The translations under genes and the position numbers were made by a program. Shown here in pieces: positions 49,242-50,841 of a stretch of 50,841 nucleotides of DNA (the stretch's first letter is position 1; each line of letters begins with the position of its first letter). The notes beneath the pieces were generated by a model that saw nothing but the letters and a program-made list of their open reading frames with translations, searched no databases and had not been told where the DNA came from. Source of the DNA: an uncultured Lachnospiraceae bacterium (GTDB lineage Bacteria > Bacillota > Clostridia > Lachnospirales > Lachnospiraceae); NCBI GenBank assembly GCA_900553355.1, contig USDK01000015.1, positions 1 through 50,841 on the forward strand, written 5' to 3'.

Positions 49242-50162
49242 ATGAGACATTTGATGAGTCCGCTGGATTTTTCCGTGGAGGAGCTGGATCAGCTGATGGA
49301 TCTGGCTTCTGACATCGAAAAGAATCCGGCAAAATATGCACACGCATGTGAAGGAAAGAAACTTGCAACACTGTTCTACGAACCAAGTACCCGTACCCGC
49401 TTAAGCCATGAAGCTGCAATGCTGAATCTGGGGGGAAATGTTCTTGGCTTTTCTACGGCAGACTCCAGTTCTGCCACAAAAGGGGAAAGTGTATCGGATA
49501 CCATCCGCATGATTTCCTGCTATGCAGATATCTGCGCCATGCGTCATCCAAAAGAAGGTGCGGCCATGGTGGCCTGCCAGCACTCCGAGATACCGGTGAT
49601 CAATGCAGGAGACGGCGGACACCAGCATCCGACTCAGACTCTGACAGACCTTCTGACAATTCGTTCCCTGAAGGGCCGTCTGGACAACATGACCATCGGC
49701 CTGTGCGGAGACTTAAAGTTCGGGCGTACCGTCCACTCCCTGATCCATGCACTGGTCCGCTATCCAGGCGTCCGGTTCGTTCTGATCTCTCCTGAAGAGC
49801 TCAGGCTTCCAAGCTATATCCGCTCAGATGTACTGGACCGGCAGAATGTTCCTTATGAAGAAGTGGTCCGTCTGGAAGATGCTCTCCCTGATCTGGATCT
49901 TCTCTATATGACCCGTGTACAGAAAGAGCGGTTCTTCAACGAGGAAGACTATGTCCGCATGAAGGATTTCTATATCCTGGACGCAAAAAAAATGGAACTG
50001 GCTCCGGAAGACATGTATGTGCTTCATCCGCTGCCAAGGGTCAATGAGATCTCGGTCGAAGTGGATAAGGATCCCCGCGCCGCATATTTCAAGCAGGCCA
50101 AATACGGCGTCTATATACGTATGGCTCTGATACTGACACTGTTAGAAATCAAGGTTGATTAG
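49242..50162 (+). CDS. pyrB: Aspartate carbamoyltransferase, catalytic chain
   Basis: Condenses carbamoyl phosphate and aspartate to carbamoylaspartate in pyrimidine synthesis. The 306-residue product has the carbamoyl-phosphate motif FYEPSTRTRLSHE near residue 45, GGHQHPTQTLTDL, and the C-terminal HPLPRVNEISVEVD. Ribosome binding site TGAGGAGG. It is followed 11 bp later by pyrI, giving the E. coli-like allosteric holoenzyme; no PyrR-binding attenuator is visible before it. Confidence 0.97.
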   Translation: MRHLMSPLDFSVEELDQLMDLASDIEKNPAKYAHACEGKKLATLFYEPSTRTRLSHEAAMLNLGGNVLGFSTADSSSATKGESVSDTIRMISCYADICAMRHPKEGAAMVACQHSEIPVINAGDGGHQHPTQTLTDLLTIRSLKGRLDNMTIGLCGDLKFGRTVHSLIHALVRYPGVRFVLISPEELRLPSYIRSDVLDRQNVPYEEVVRLEDALPDLDLLYMTRVQKERFFNEEDYVRMKDFYILDAKKMELAPEDMYVLHPLPRVNEISVEVDKDPRAAYFKQAKYGVYIRMALILTLLEIKVD

Positions 50163-50173
50163 GAGGAATCATT

Positions 50174-50641
50174 ATGGTAAAGAACACTCTGACTGTCGGA
50201 CGCATCGAAGAAGGTTTTGTACTGGATCACATCCAGGCCGGCAGGAGCATGGATATCTATAAATATCTGCATCTGGATAAACTGGACTGCTGTGTGGCGA
50301 TCATCAAAAACGCCAAAAGCAGTAAGATGGGAAAAAAAGATATTATGAAGATTGAATGTCCGATTGATTTCATGGATCTGGACATTCTCGGATTTATTGA
50401 CCACAATATCACAGTCAATATCATCAAAGATTCTCAGATTGTTGCCAAGAAGAGTCTGCATCTTCCTTCCCGGATCACCAATGTGATCCGCTGCAAGAAT
50501 CCAAGATGCATCACCTCTATTGAGCAGCAGCTGGATCACGTATTTGTTCTGACCGACCCTGAAAATGAGGTCTATCGCTGCAAATACTGCGAAGAAAAAT
50601 ATGATGGGCCGATGCGCCGCAAGAAAAAAAGTGCAAAATAA
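50174..50641 (+). CDS. pyrI: Aspartate carbamoyltransferase, regulatory chain
   Basis: Nucleotide-sensing subunit that binds PyrB through a zinc domain. The 155-residue product has the N-terminal effector domain and a C-terminal four-cysteine site C107-x4-C112 and C136-x2-C139 in RCKNPRCI and RCKYCEEKY. AGGAGG precedes the ATG. It ends a few bases before the 3' end of rnpB on the other strand, convergent. Confidence 0.97.
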   Translation: MVKNTLTVGRIEEGFVLDHIQAGRSMDIYKYLHLDKLDCCVAIIKNAKSSKMGKKDIMKIECPIDFMDLDILGFIDHNITVNIIKDSQIVAKKSLHLPSRITNVIRCKNPRCITSIEQQLDHVFVLTDPENEVYRCKYCEEKYDGPMRRKKKSAK

Positions 50642-50646
50642 AAAAT

Positions 50647-50841
50647 GCAAGCAAGACGATAAGCCGGGTTATGTCGTTGGGTAATCATCTATCCAGGCCC
50701 ATCGTCGCCGATGGGCTCAAGCGACCAACCTAAGACGTGACGGGCCGCCACATTGTCTTTATCCGGTCTTGCTTCGGATGGGGTTTACATGTGCCCCCTC
50801 TGTTGCCAGAGGGGCGGTAGTCTCTTGCACTGCCCTTCCAC
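50647..50841 (-). ncRNA. rnpB: RNase P RNA, 3' portion (runs off the window)
   Basis: Read on the minus strand, the sequence has the bacterial RNase P RNA signatures: GGCAGTGCAAGAGACTACCG near the edge, GTAAACCCCATCCGAAGCAAG, GGCCTGGATAGATGATTACC and the 3' end CATAACCCGGCTTATCG. A T run (about 50635-50645, minus) follows as terminator tail inside the pyrI 3' end. The 5' half lies outside the window, so length and type are not determined. Confidence 0.95.

Noticed and set aside
1..50841. Prophage, insertion sequence, integron or CRISPR array
   Set aside because: No transposase, integrase, phage structural gene or regularly spaced direct repeats were seen; base composition looks even.

Overview
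The window looks like chromosome from an anaerobic, low-to-mid GC Firmicute, most likely a gut Lachnospiraceae (Clostridium cluster XIVa). The evidence is gene content and sequence style: a pta-ackA acetate pathway, a split glycine dehydrogenase, the fhs-fchA-folD set, a huge 2-hydroxyacyl-CoA-dehydratase-activase-type protein, a GGGtGRT/NifU-like pair, RqcH and YicC families, strong AGGAGG ribosome binding sites and TTGACA-17-TATAAT promoters. I see no insertion sequence, prophage, CRISPR array or integrase; it reads as core chromosome. Genus cannot be fixed by eye.

Layout. 1-1690: ackA (cut by the window edge) and pta, minus strand. 1744-4481: mgtE (minus) and tmcAL (plus) with overlapping divergent promoters. 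4478-9402: operon polA-coaE-walJ/yycJ-degV, minus. 9491-20358: a ten-gene minus-strand operon gcvT-gcvH-gcvPA-gcvPB-lplA-lpdA-fhs-fchA-folD-FNT channel, behind a TTGACA/TATAAT promoter, a single-aptamer glycine riboswitch and an intrinsic terminator. 20471-20656: tRNA-Leu(CAA), plus strand, with its own promoter and a shared terminator. 20657-22727: trmB-like regulator plus lysA. 22757-25176: rhomboid-like zinc-ribbon membrane protein plus pyruvate kinase. 25228-29677: the 1428-residue activase/dehydratase-like fusion, plus strand. 29686-35521: molybdenum operon (MoeA-like, moaA, MOSC-MogA fusion, modA, modB, modC) behind a Moco-type riboswitch and terminator. 35543-35815: small nucleotidyltransferase (MNT) protein or fragment. 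35818-37747: NifU-like scaffold plus GGGtGRT protein. 37768-44284: yicC-gmk-rpoZ-rimO-pgsA-cinA-GNAT fusion. 44268-46090: rqcH, divergent. 46105-48577: pheA plus DUF815 ATPase. 48621-50641: nitroreductase-pyrB-pyrI. 50647-50841: 3' part of RNase P RNA, minus strand, cut by the edge.

How the genes work together. The glycine operon encodes a full route: GCV proteins with a dedicated lipoylation enzyme and dihydrolipoyl dehydrogenase turn glycine into CO2, ammonia, NADH and methylene-THF; FolD/FchA and Fhs interconvert methylene-, methenyl- and formyl-THF and formate (with ATP); the FNT protein can move formate across the membrane. The riboswitch ties the whole set to glycine. The molybdenum operon supplies cofactor for molybdo- or tungstoenzymes not present here (formate dehydrogenase would be a natural client, but that is inference).

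The least understood parts are the GGGtGRT/NifU-like pair, the giant two-ASKHA protein with no dehydratase subunits beside it, the GNAT-membrane-extracytoplasmic fusion, and the rhomboid-like protein without a visible catalytic dyad co-transcribed with pyruvate kinase.
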